A DNA stretch of 9,177 bases from Candidatus Kaiserbacteria bacterium (GTDB taxonomy: Bacteria > Patescibacteriota > Minisyncoccia > Phycocordibacterales > Phycocordibacteraceae), in assembly GCA_023267775.1 (NCBI GenBank), contig JAHFMQ010000033.1, forward strand, positions 1 through 9,177. Reading direction: 5' to 3'. Below, in pieces: positions 1 through 6,050 of the stretch; position 1 is the stretch's first letter, and each line of letters opens with the position of its first letter. The translations under genes were made by a program, and so were the position numbers. The notes below the pieces were generated by a model. That model was given only the letters and a program-made list of their open reading frames with translations, was not told the DNA's origin and searched no databases.

Positions 1-271
1 CGAACCTTTCCAAAATTGGTTAAAAGTCGCACAGGGATTGGACAAAATCGCTTCTGATTCAGACCTTTTTGCTAAAAAGGTCTGTGCCAAAGAAATCTTT
101 GGCTCGAACCTGCTTCTTGGTGAAAAAACTCTGCGCGCTTGCGCGCCGGATTCGGATTCATTTTTGGCGAATTCCCCTGCGTATTCAGGGCGAAATTCAG
201 GCGGGAACCATTGGGACGCGCTTCGCGCGTCTCGGATTTTGGCTTCAAAAAAACCTTTGAGTTTGTTGTTG
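1..271. other. gene-free, hairpin-rich flank
   Basis: I see no credible gene here. The stretch is dominated by perfect inverted repeats with very small loops: 60-70 with 74-84 (11 bp, loop GCT), 86-93 with 96-103 (8 bp, loop AA), 133-137 with 142-146 (GC-only, 5 bp), 175-179 with 186-190 (5 bp) and 215-221 with 225-231 (7 bp, loop TTC). The open frame from 38 to 316 simply reads through these palindromes and runs on into the repeat arm, so I do not call it a gene. The style matches the hairpins inside the 432-bp arm that follows, yet the right-hand copy of the arm is not flanked by this sequence. It may therefore be another member, or a remnant, of the same kind of repeat DNA. Confidence 0.7.
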
Positions 272-703
272 GTGTGTTTATTGTACCAAGTTAGAACCTA
301 TTTCCAAAATCAGTGAGATACTAGCGTCCCCCGCGCGCTACGCGCCTCTGTGCGAAGCACAGAGCTTCTGCAAAGCAGAAGTGCGGGGAACGCATACGCA
401 CTCCGCTCCACCTCGCGGACTCGGTGGCAACCCCGAAAGAAAAACACTCCTTGCATTTCTGATTTGGCGGGGGTGGATTTTTTCTGAAAAAGGAAAGGGT
501 GTTTTTCTTTCGGGGTTCTGCCCTCCAAGTATTCGGGCAGGCGGAGTGCAAATGCAATTCGGACTCGTTTTTGCGAAACTATTTTGCGGGAGGAAGGATT
601 CGCAAAAACGAGACTGATTTTTTGAAACGGCGGGGTTTGGATTTCCGCCGCGCAGGAGGGTGCGGGAGGAATGCGCGGCGGATTTGGTTTTCGGCGGATG
701 TTG
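272..703 (+). repeat. left arm of 432-bp inverted repeat, hairpin array
   Basis: This is the reverse complement of 5417-5848 and I found no mismatch when reading the two. Matching stops at G271 (outer side) and at G704 (inner side). The arm is an ordered string of stem-loops: 333-337/341-345 (5 bp), 346-353/357-364 (8 bp, loop GAA), 365-371/375-381 (7 bp, loop AAA), 429-447/499-517 (19 bp around a 51-nt loop), 518-523/535-540 (6 bp), 564-577/599-612 (14 bp) and 644-654/672-682 (11 bp). Frames stay open on both strands because the palindromes contain few stops, not because the arm codes for protein. A promoter-like pair near the outer end points out of the cassette. I recognise no named repeat family. 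Confidence 0.95.
280..307 (-). promoter_or_regulatory. outward-facing promoter in left arm (predicted)
   Basis: On the minus strand TTGGAA (307-302) and TACAAT (285-280) are separated by 16 nt, a reasonable sigma70-type pair. Transcription would leave the cassette toward position 1, where no gene is visible inside the window. It is the mirror image of the pair in the right arm. Confidence 0.35.
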
Positions 704-730
704 GTCTTGAATGTAGTAATTAAACAAAAC

Positions 731-1348
731 TTAAAATCCGAGATCCTCGTTTACGAGAATCATTCTAACCTTTCGTCCCATAATCGGATTTTCTCGCTTG
801 AAAATAACGATCTTGGAAAGCATTGTGTGAATATTAAATTTCTCCATAATACTTTTGTCCTCACGAGGTAAGACATGGTCTTCCAGTCGCTTCATAGCGT
901 CTACAAGAGTGGGAACTATTTTTTTGGTGCTAACAACGAATATAAGATTGGGAGAAGTGAAAACAATATGCGGCAATTGACTACCGGTATTTGATGCAAT
1001 GATAAATTCGCCATTCTCCGCCAGTGCATGAATACTGCCGAGATAGTAGTCGGAAAGCGTAGCTTGCTTACGAAGCACCATTTGCTGTGCCCGATCCTTT
1101 TCTGCGATAATTCCTTCGTGCAGATTATTCCATTCGTGCTTTCCAGATTTGAGGTATTCAATAAAACCAATTTGATCAAGTGTTTTTGATGCGCCGTTCA
1201 TAACCGAAGCACTTTTTGGGATAAGCTCCTTTATTTTCTCCAGAGCCTCCGTACGAGTTTCTACTACAATCGCTTCGACGCCGTTCGCTTTTAAGGCTTC
1301 CGCAGTCTTAGTGACGATTTCTTTTGTAGCCAATATATCGTAATTCAT
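731..1348 (-). CDS. stand-alone LUD-domain protein (LutC/YkgG-like, DUF162)
   Basis: A 205-residue protein made almost entirely of one LUD domain. LUD proteins include LutB and LutC of the L-lactate utilisation complex, but many short stand-alone members have no known reaction. Visible family features are an N-terminal helical part, SVMNGASKTLDQIGF at about residues 48-62, the core GSIHALAENGEFIIASNTG at 104-122 followed by SQLP, and the conserved ending GRKVRMILVNEDLGF. There is no Fe-S cysteine cluster like the one in LutB. It is the last gene of the cassette operon, 29 nt after the second ABC gene, and its stop lies 27 bp from the inner edge of the left arm. No lutA or lutB neighbour exists here, so a lactate role is not supported. 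Linkage to an exporter suggests a role in redox or metabolite stress at most. The ATG at 1348 is the natural start, though no Shine-Dalgarno is visible. Confidence 0.85.
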   Translation of the reverse strand: MNYDILATKEIVTKTAEALKANGVEAIVVETRTEALEKIKELIPKSASVMNGASKTLDQIGFIEYLKSGKHEWNNLHEGIIAEKDRAQQMVLRKQATLSDYYLGSIHALAENGEFIIASNTGSQLPHIVFTSPNLIFVVSTKKIVPTLVDAMKRLEDHVLPREDKSIMEKFNIHTMLSKIVIFKRENPIMGRKVRMILVNEDLGF

Positions 1349-1377
1349 ATTTTTAGTTATAGTATTAAAGTATTCTG

Positions 1378-3168
1378 TTAACTTGCACGCTTGCCGTGAA
1401 GGAGCATATCAACTGCGTGTTGCATTGATCCTGCTTGGGTAACTTCTCCAGCATTGACGAAAAATATTTCGTCCGCGTTTTCAATCGTATTAAGGCGATG
1501 CGCGATAATCACCAGCGTCGTTTCTTTAGGAAGTTTCTTCAAAATGTCCTCAAGTAGTTGCTCCGTAACCGTGTCGATGTTGGCGGTCGCTTCGTCGAGA
1601 ATAATAAGCTCCGGACGGCGAAGCACCGCTCGAATGAACGCGATGAGCTGCTTTTGTCCTAGACTAAGCGCACTTCCAGTTGCGGTGACGGCCGTGTCGA
1701 GACGGTCATCAAATCGCGCTAGAAGTTTTTCAAGACCGTGATCGCTTATGACTTTTTCCAATTCCACATTGGTGAGGTTCAAATATTCTTCATTTCCATA
1801 GAGAATATTGTCGCGTACTGTGCCGCTAAAGAGGAACGGTTCTTGAAGAATAAATCCTATTTTTCTTGCTCGTTCCCCGTCCTCGTATGAGCGTATGTCC
1901 TTGCCGTCGAGCAACACTACTCCAGAGGTCGGGTCATAGAGACGAGCGATGAGCGAAGCTGTGGTTGTTTTGCCGCCTCCTGTCGGCCCAACGAGTGCAT
2001 ATGTCTTACCACGATCGAACGTAAAATTGACGGAATGCAAAACCTCTTTTCCTCCCGGGTATGAGAATGAAACATCTTTAAATTCCATTACATGGGCTGA
2101 CGAGACAACCTTGGTTTCCGAGATTTTTGTAAGGTCTGAATCAAGCATAAGGATGGCATGAATACGATCCCAGCTTGCAAAGGCGGTCTGAAAGCTCGAC
2201 CACACCGTTGCCATCTGTCGGAGTGGGTCGTACATTCTTCCCACGTAGGAGAGGAAACTGATTAAGAGGCCGAGCGTGAAGTGGCCGGTGGATATTAGCG
2301 TGATGCCATAGGCTATAACTATGAGCTGTGCAATGCCGGATGCAAGTCCATACGTTGGTGTGAGGGTATTGTTAGCGATTCCTGCGCCGATTGCAGATTT
2401 ATAATTGATCTCGTTTACTTCTTTAAATTTCTCTTTGAAATAATCCCTGCGATCAAACGCAACGACTACTTTGAAATTATCTATACTCTCCGAAACTTCG
2501 GCACTCAAGCCTCCTATATTCTTAAGACTAAGGGCATTTTTGCGTTTGATCCAAGGTGATAGTATCTGCGTAAAGACTAGCAGAAAAATTGCGGGGATTA
2601 TTGCAACCAGACCGATTTTCCAATTTACTACAAGCATGAAAATTGCCGCTCCTATGATGGTGATGATGTTGGCGAAGAACTGCACAAGGCTCTGTGAGAA
2701 AAATTGATTTAATTTATCGGTGTCATTGTTGATGCGCGAGATTAAGTCTCCGGCCTTGTTCTGATTAAAGAAAGCTACCGGCAAGCTCCCGAGCTTATTG
2801 AATACTGAATTACGAAGCGTAAACAAAACATTTTGGCCGACCCTGCCCATGAACAGTGTCTGAAAGTAGCTGGTAACGACAGCCGCAATGTAAATAGTGA
2901 AAATAATAGCGGAGTACACTAAGACCCCGTGATATTGGCCTTTCTGAATATAATCGTCGACAGCATGCCCGATAAGAATGGGCGCAAGGAGGTTTAGTCC
3001 CGATGTGGCAAAGGCCGCCACTGTGGCGACGATTATTCGCTCCTTTTGATCATTGAGAAGCGGGAGGAGTTTCTTGATTGAGCCCCAAAGGCTAGTCTTT
3101 TCCTCCGTTCCTACTGGTTTGTTTAGTGCGTAATTATTCATAGTGGCTTGTGCTTTTTTGAGAATCAT
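1378..3168 (-). CDS. ABC exporter half-transporter, consensus-site subunit (596 aa)
   Basis: A membrane-domain plus ATPase-domain half-transporter of the multidrug/lipid exporter type (COG1132-like). Residues about 40-330 form the six-helix membrane domain and about 360-596 the ATPase. Motifs: Walker A GPTGGGKT (394-401), Q-loop Gln442, signature LSLGQ (501-505), Walker B LIILDE with catalytic Glu526, switch His557. The signature departs from LSGGQ at one position (Leu503), while Walker B and the His are intact. With the upstream partner this predicts a heterodimer in which this subunit supplies the working Walker A/B site. The ATG at 3168 gives a 35-nt overlap with the upstream gene; an ATG at 3141 (protein starting MNNYALNK) gives only 8 nt. 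Neither has a well-spaced Shine-Dalgarno (GGAG lies 13 nt before the first), so the start is open. Overlap implies coupled translation. The substrate cannot be read from sequence. Confidence 0.93.
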   Translation of the reverse strand: MILKKAQATMNNYALNKPVGTEEKTSLWGSIKKLLPLLNDQKERIIVATVAAFATSGLNLLAPILIGHAVDDYIQKGQYHGVLVYSAIIFTIYIAAVVTSYFQTLFMGRVGQNVLFTLRNSVFNKLGSLPVAFFNQNKAGDLISRINNDTDKLNQFFSQSLVQFFANIITIIGAAIFMLVVNWKIGLVAIIPAIFLLVFTQILSPWIKRKNALSLKNIGGLSAEVSESIDNFKVVVAFDRRDYFKEKFKEVNEINYKSAIGAGIANNTLTPTYGLASGIAQLIVIAYGITLISTGHFTLGLLISFLSYVGRMYDPLRQMATVWSSFQTAFASWDRIHAILMLDSDLTKISETKVVSSAHVMEFKDVSFSYPGGKEVLHSVNFTFDRGKTYALVGPTGGGKTTTASLIARLYDPTSGVVLLDGKDIRSYEDGERARKIGFILQEPFLFSGTVRDNILYGNEEYLNLTNVELEKVISDHGLEKLLARFDDRLDTAVTATGSALSLGQKQLIAFIRAVLRRPELIILDEATANIDTVTEQLLEDILKKLPKETTLVIIAHRLNTIENADEIFFVNAGEVTQAGSMQHAVDMLLHGKRAS

Positions 3169-4873
3169 AAATTTGGACGTACTCCGGAGAAGTAGTAAGA
3201 AGCTCTTTGTGTGTTCCGGACGCTATTACTTCGCCCTCCATAAGAAGAATTATTTTGTCGTAACCTTCGACCGCGGCAATCTTCTGTGTTACCGAGACGA
3301 GTGTTATGGCTGGATAATTTGCCATGAGGTTAGACAATATTTTCTGCTCCGTTTTGTTGTCCACTCGTGCCGTAAAGTCGTCGAGTAGGAGAATCTTCGG
3401 ATCAAGCGCAAGTGCACGAGCCAACATAATTCGCTGTTTCTGACCTCCGGAGAGACTTGATCCGCGCTCGGAAATGACCGTGTCGAGCCCTTGTGGAAGT
3501 GTAGTAATAAAGTCGCCAAGTTCAGAGGTTTTTATTGCCTTTTCCAAGTCAGCTTCGCTTGCCACACCACCAAAGGCGATATTCTCTCGGAGTGTGAGAT
3601 TGAAAATAACGCTATCCTGAAAAACGAAGCCGATCTGCTTGTGAAGCGCGGAAGTGTCGTATTCGGTAATTGGTTTTTTGTCGATCTTGATTACTCCACT
3701 GGTTGGAGATATGAGACGAGTAAGCAGGTGAAGTATTTGAGATTTTCCTGCCGCAGTCGGCCCGATGATTGCCGTTTTGGTGTGAGGCTCGATTTCAAAC
3801 GATACATCCTTCAGAGCGTACTTCTCGACGTATTTAACATTTACTTTTTTAAATTCAATGCGCCCCTCAAGTTCTTTTTTGAGCGTGCCAGTCCCTGCAT
3901 CTTCCTTGGCATCGAGCACTTCTCGGATACGATCGTATGATGCTTGGGCTTGCGAAATAGCGTTCCCCATGATGCCAACGACGAGTATCGGGAAAATAAG
4001 AAGACCAATATAACTGTTGAATGCCGCGAAGTCTCCAAGGCTCATGCTTCCGCCTATGACGAAATGTCCGCCGAGCATAAGAATCACCAACATGGCAAGG
4101 TTGGCGACAAATGTAATGACCGGAATAAGCGCCGCGAATATCCGAAGTATTTGAAGGCCGACATCCTTCGCTTGAGTATTCGCCTTTACGAATTTGTCGA
4201 ACTCCGGACCTTGCGAGTTGAGCACTCTGATGAGCGCGGAGCCGAGCACGCTTTCATTGATTACTTTGTTTAGCCAGTCGATGACTTCTCGGCTCTTTTT
4301 CATCAAAACGCGCATCTTGCTAAATACGAAAAAGAAAAGGCCACCGATGATCGGGATAATGCCGAGGACGGCAAGCGCCAGTTGCCAATTGATTGTAAAA
4401 AGAATGGTTGTGGCACCGATGACTATGACGACCGAAGAAATTAGAGACGCAATCGCCTGGCCGATAAGCATCTTGATTGAATCAATATCGGAAGTCAGGT
4501 TCGTAAGAAGTCGTGCGGGCGTAACTTTCTCTACGAATTCGTAGCTTTGATTGCCGATTTTATCCGCAATCGAATTGCGAAGATCTTTTGCGACGCGTTC
4601 AGAGGTATACGTCTGCACGATGCTCTGGAGATAAGTAAGGATAAATACTCCGAGTGTTACAGCTCCGAATTCTACAAGAAGCGTTTGCATGACAAAAGTG
4701 CCGTGGACAAATGCGTCTATGCTATGCGATATGATCTTCGGCGTAATGAGACCTATACCGCTTGAAGCAACCGCAAGCGATGCAAGCCCGAGGATAGGCC
4801 AAAGGTATGGCTTAAGAAGCCCGACTATGCTGGATCCTTTTTTCTTTTGAATTGTTGTAGAAGTGGTTGCCAT
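3134..4873 (-). CDS. ABC exporter half-transporter, degenerate-site subunit (579 aa)
   Basis: First exporter gene of the cassette, with a six-helix membrane domain (about residues 20-315) and an ATPase domain (about 338-579). Motifs: Walker A GPTAAGKS (371-378), Q-loop Gln419, canonical signature LSGGQ (474-478), Walker B ILLLDD (494-499), and SVTQK where the switch His is expected. The catalytic Glu is thus Asp499 (codon GAC) and the His is Gln530. In heterodimeric exporters such as TM287/288 and BmrCD, one subunit typically has a non-canonical catalytic position, so this is the probable degenerate half. Its intact LSGGQ should complete the working site of the partner. It starts 26 nt after marR and overlaps the next gene. 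The ATG at 4873 lacks an obvious Shine-Dalgarno but gives the expected full-length N terminus. Export of a drug, lipid or peptide is likely; the substrate is unknown. Confidence 0.93.
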   Translation of the reverse strand: MATTSTTIQKKKGSSIVGLLKPYLWPILGLASLAVASSGIGLITPKIISHSIDAFVHGTFVMQTLLVEFGAVTLGVFILTYLQSIVQTYTSERVAKDLRNSIADKIGNQSYEFVEKVTPARLLTNLTSDIDSIKMLIGQAIASLISSVVIVIGATTILFTINWQLALAVLGIIPIIGGLFFFVFSKMRVLMKKSREVIDWLNKVINESVLGSALIRVLNSQGPEFDKFVKANTQAKDVGLQILRIFAALIPVITFVANLAMLVILMLGGHFVIGGSMSLGDFAAFNSYIGLLIFPILVVGIMGNAISQAQASYDRIREVLDAKEDAGTGTLKKELEGRIEFKKVNVKYVEKYALKDVSFEIEPHTKTAIIGPTAAGKSQILHLLTRLISPTSGVIKIDKKPITEYDTSALHKQIGFVFQDSVIFNLTLRENIAFGGVASEADLEKAIKTSELGDFITTLPQGLDTVISERGSSLSGGQKQRIMLARALALDPKILLLDDFTARVDNKTEQKILSNLMANYPAITLVSVTQKIAAVEGYDKIILLMEGEVIASGTHKELLTTSPEYVQIYDSQKSTSHYE

Positions 4874-4899
4874 ACTGGTTTTACTTATATATCAGTAAT

Positions 4900-5346
4900 T
4901 TATTTTTTTGATCTATCCAAAAATTTTGATGTAATTTTTTTATGTAATTTTAGATACGTTCGAAGCTCACTATCAGTCAAAACATCAAAAAGTTTTTCCA
5001 TTTTTTTTATGCGTTTTTCTCTCAAAATCGCAATTTGTTTTTTACCTTTTAACGAAAGTTCTAGCTGAACTAAGCGTCGATCTTTGGGATCATCCTGACG
5101 CACAACATAACCACTTTGAACAAGACCGTCTACGAGCTGGGTTACTCCACTTGAAGACATACCCAACATTCCTGATATATCTTTAATGCTTGCATTTTTG
5201 CAATTTTCAATGATACCCAAAACAAACCACTGGGAATGGGTAATGGGATTTTGATGTGTCGAATTAAAATCTTTGGGCTTTATTTTATGCCTCATGGCAT
5301 GAAAGCTATTCAGAATATCCTCAATAAGTTGTTTTCTATTTGTCAT
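4900..5346 (-). CDS. MarR-family transcriptional repressor
   Basis: A 148-residue winged-helix regulator of normal MarR length. MarR proteins bind dyad operators as dimers and usually release DNA when a small ligand or oxidant binds. The helix-turn-helix lies at about residues 54-75 (SIKDISGMLGMSSSGVTQLVDGL), with recognition helix 64-75. The wing carries the family hallmark DPKDRR (86-91) followed by LVQLELSLKGK, and helices at both ends form the dimer interface. It is the first gene of the minus-strand operon, directly before two ABC exporter genes, which is the classic arrangement of a self-regulated efflux operon. A dyad overlaps its predicted promoter. Cys49 is its only cysteine, so a redox-sensing role is possible but not shown. 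Coding DNA here is among the most AT-rich in the window. Confidence 0.92.
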   Translation of the reverse strand: MTNRKQLIEDILNSFHAMRHKIKPKDFNSTHQNPITHSQWFVLGIIENCKNASIKDISGMLGMSSSGVTQLVDGLVQSGYVVRQDDPKDRRLVQLELSLKGKKQIAILREKRIKKMEKLFDVLTDSELRTYLKLHKKITSKFLDRSKK

Positions 5347-5370
5347 ATAATATTGTCGGTGAATTTATGT

Positions 5371-5400
5371 AATATACTTAATGTATAAGTAACTTAACAA
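5371..5400 (-). promoter_or_regulatory. predicted promoter of the marR-ABC-LUD operon
   Basis: On the minus strand TTGTTA (5400-5395) and TATATT (5376-5371) are spaced by 18 nt. Transcription would begin about 20 nt before the marR ATG at 5346. A second possible -35, the perfect TTGACA at 5419-5414, straddles the inner edge of the right arm, but its best -10 at 17 nt (TAAGTT) is poor. The next genes are close or overlapping, so this is probably the only promoter of the four-gene operon. Confidence 0.5.
5375..5396. promoter_or_regulatory. predicted MarR operator (overlapping dyads)
   Basis: A 17-bp dyad, TACTTA-N5-TAAGTA (5375-5391), overlaps an 11-bp palindrome TAAGTAACTTA (5386-5396). Together they give three alternating half-sites ACTTA / TAAGT / ACTTA. 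The array covers the predicted -10 and spacer of the operon promoter, where MarR binding would block RNA polymerase. Dyad size and place fit the family. Binding by this MarR is inferred. Confidence 0.5.
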
Positions 5401-5416
5401 ATACTAATTATATTGT

Positions 5417-5848
5417 CAACATCCGCCGAAAACCAAATCCGCCGCGCATTCCTCCCGCACCCTCCTGCGCGGCGGAAATCCAAACCCCGCCGTTTCAAAA
5501 AATCAGTCTCGTTTTTGCGAATCCTTCCTCCCGCAAAATAGTTTCGCAAAAACGAGTCCGAATTGCATTTGCACTCCGCCTGCCCGAATACTTGGAGGGC
5601 AGAACCCCGAAAGAAAAACACCCTTTCCTTTTTCAGAAAAAATCCACCCCCGCCAAATCAGAAATGCAAGGAGTGTTTTTCTTTCGGGGTTGCCACCGAG
5701 TCCGCGAGGTGGAGCGGAGTGCGTATGCGTTCCCCGCACTTCTGCTTTGCAGAAGCTCTGTGCTTCGCACAGAGGCGCGTAGCGCGCGGGGGACGCTAGT
5801 ATCTCACTGATTTTGGAAATAGGTTCTAACTTGGTACAATAAACACAC
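5417..5848 (-). repeat. right arm of 432-bp inverted repeat, hairpin array
   Basis: This is the second arm, reading the same sequence as 272-703 on the other strand, with every hairpin in mirrored position (for example the 19-bp stem at 5603-5621/5673-5691). Its inner edge lies 70 bp upstream of the marR start codon. Its outer edge lies 29 bp before the tRNA-Arg remnant. Absence of visible mismatches implies a very recent duplication, active gene conversion between the arms, or one sequence used twice by an assembler. No protein gene is called: the open frames are the same palindrome read-through as in the left arm. Confidence 0.95.
5813..5840 (+). promoter_or_regulatory. outward-facing promoter in right arm (predicted)
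   Basis: TTGGAA (5813-5818) and TACAAT (5835-5840) are spaced by 16 nt near the outer end of the arm. Transcription would start near 5847 and run rightward over the tRNA-Arg remnant toward the small membrane-protein gene. It mirrors the pair in the left arm. Confidence 0.38.
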
Positions 5849-5877
5849 AATGAGCAAGTCAGGCGGGCGGGGAACAA

Positions 5878-5926
5878 TACCGTTCCTAATGGTTTGATGT
5901 CAGTTCAATTCTGGCCGGGGGCACCA
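5878..5926 (+). pseudogene. 3' remnant of a tRNA-Arg(CCU) gene
   Basis: Read from the 3' end, the sequence fits tRNA structure: CCA (5924-5926), discriminator A5923, acceptor 3' strand CGGGGGC (5916-5922), T arm GTCAG/TTCAATT/CTGGC (5899-5915) with the canonical T-loop GTTCAATTC, variable loop TGAT, and anticodon arm TACCG/TTCCTAA/TGGTT (5878-5894). The anticodon loop has T33, anticodon CCT and A37-A38, so it would read AGG as Arg. No GCCCCCG acceptor partner or D arm exists upstream, where the repeat arm ends at 5848. The anticodon stem has a T-T mismatch and a G-T pair. The gene therefore looks cut in its 5' half. A chance tRNA-like sequence is possible but unlikely given the exact spacing from T arm to CCA. 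Confidence 0.6.
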
Positions 5927-5998
5927 GAGTAGTTAGAAGTCTAAAGTTCGCAGTTGAAAGGGGTTGCAAGTTCAAAGTGGAAAAGTAAAGAGAGGATG

Positions 5999-6007
5999 TG
6001 GTATACT
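5999..6007 (+). promoter_or_regulatory. extended -10 promoter of the small membrane-protein gene
   Basis: TGG-TATACT (5999-6007) is an extended -10 element. A weak -35, TGGAAA at 5978-5983, lies 18 nt upstream of the hexamer. A transcript starting near 6014 would have a leader of about 37 nt before the GTG at 6051, with no clear Shine-Dalgarno in it. Confidence 0.5.
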
Positions 6008-6050
6008 TTCTCTAACTAACAACTTATCAACTTTAAACTCGTAACCATCC

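Larger units (their letters stand above)
272..5848. mobile_element. four-gene cassette between 432-bp inverted repeats (putative non-autonomous element)
   Basis: Two 432-bp arms in opposite orientation bracket 4713 bp holding marR, two ABC exporter genes and a LUD gene, all on the minus strand. Every left-arm position x pairs with 6120-x on the right, so there are no net insertions or deletions. The enclosed DNA looks more AT-rich than the valS side (for example 19 of 60 G+C at 5161-5220 against 38 of 60 at 8041-8100), which fits transfer but was only sampled by eye. No transposase, integrase or recombinase is present. No target-site duplication is visible: left outer edge ...TTGTTGTTG, right outer edge AATGAGCAAG.... 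It could be a repeat-flanked passenger cassette mobilised in trans, a segment that inverts by homologous recombination, or an artefact of assembly across identical repeats. Structure certain, mobility inferred. Confidence 0.5.

Noticed and set aside
60..231. CRISPR array or tandem repeats
   Set aside because: The hairpins differ in sequence and spacing; there is no repeated unit with regular spacers and no cas gene.
38..316. 92-residue open frame in the left flank
   Set aside because: It reads through several perfect palindromes, crosses into the repeat arm, has no recognisable domain, and overlaps other open frames in the same DNA.
310..727. Overlapping open frames on both strands of the left arm, repeated in the right arm
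   Set aside because: Frames are open in several phases at once because the hairpins contain few stop codons. The products are Arg/Ser/Cys/Pro-rich and look like translated palindromes. No transposase motif (DDE, HUH, Tyr or Ser recombinase) is present.
731..1348. LutC of an L-lactate utilisation operon
   Set aside because: No lutA or lutB neighbour is present and the operon partners are a repressor and an exporter, so only the domain assignment is kept.
3491..3940. 149-residue plus-strand open frame opposite the ABC gene
   Set aside because: It is a shadow of a clearly conserved minus-strand ABC ATPase domain and has no domain of its own.
262..5858. Target-site duplication around the inverted repeats
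   Set aside because: Bases before 272 (GTTTGTTGTTG) and after 5848 (AATGAGCAAG) show no direct repeat, so a classical transposition footprint is not supported.
5849..5926. tmRNA 3' end or an intron-containing tRNA-Arg
   Set aside because: A canonical anticodon arm and variable loop sit directly before the T arm, unlike tmRNA. The anticodon loop is uninterrupted, so the known group I intron position in tRNA-Arg(CCU) is empty. The defect is at the 5' half.
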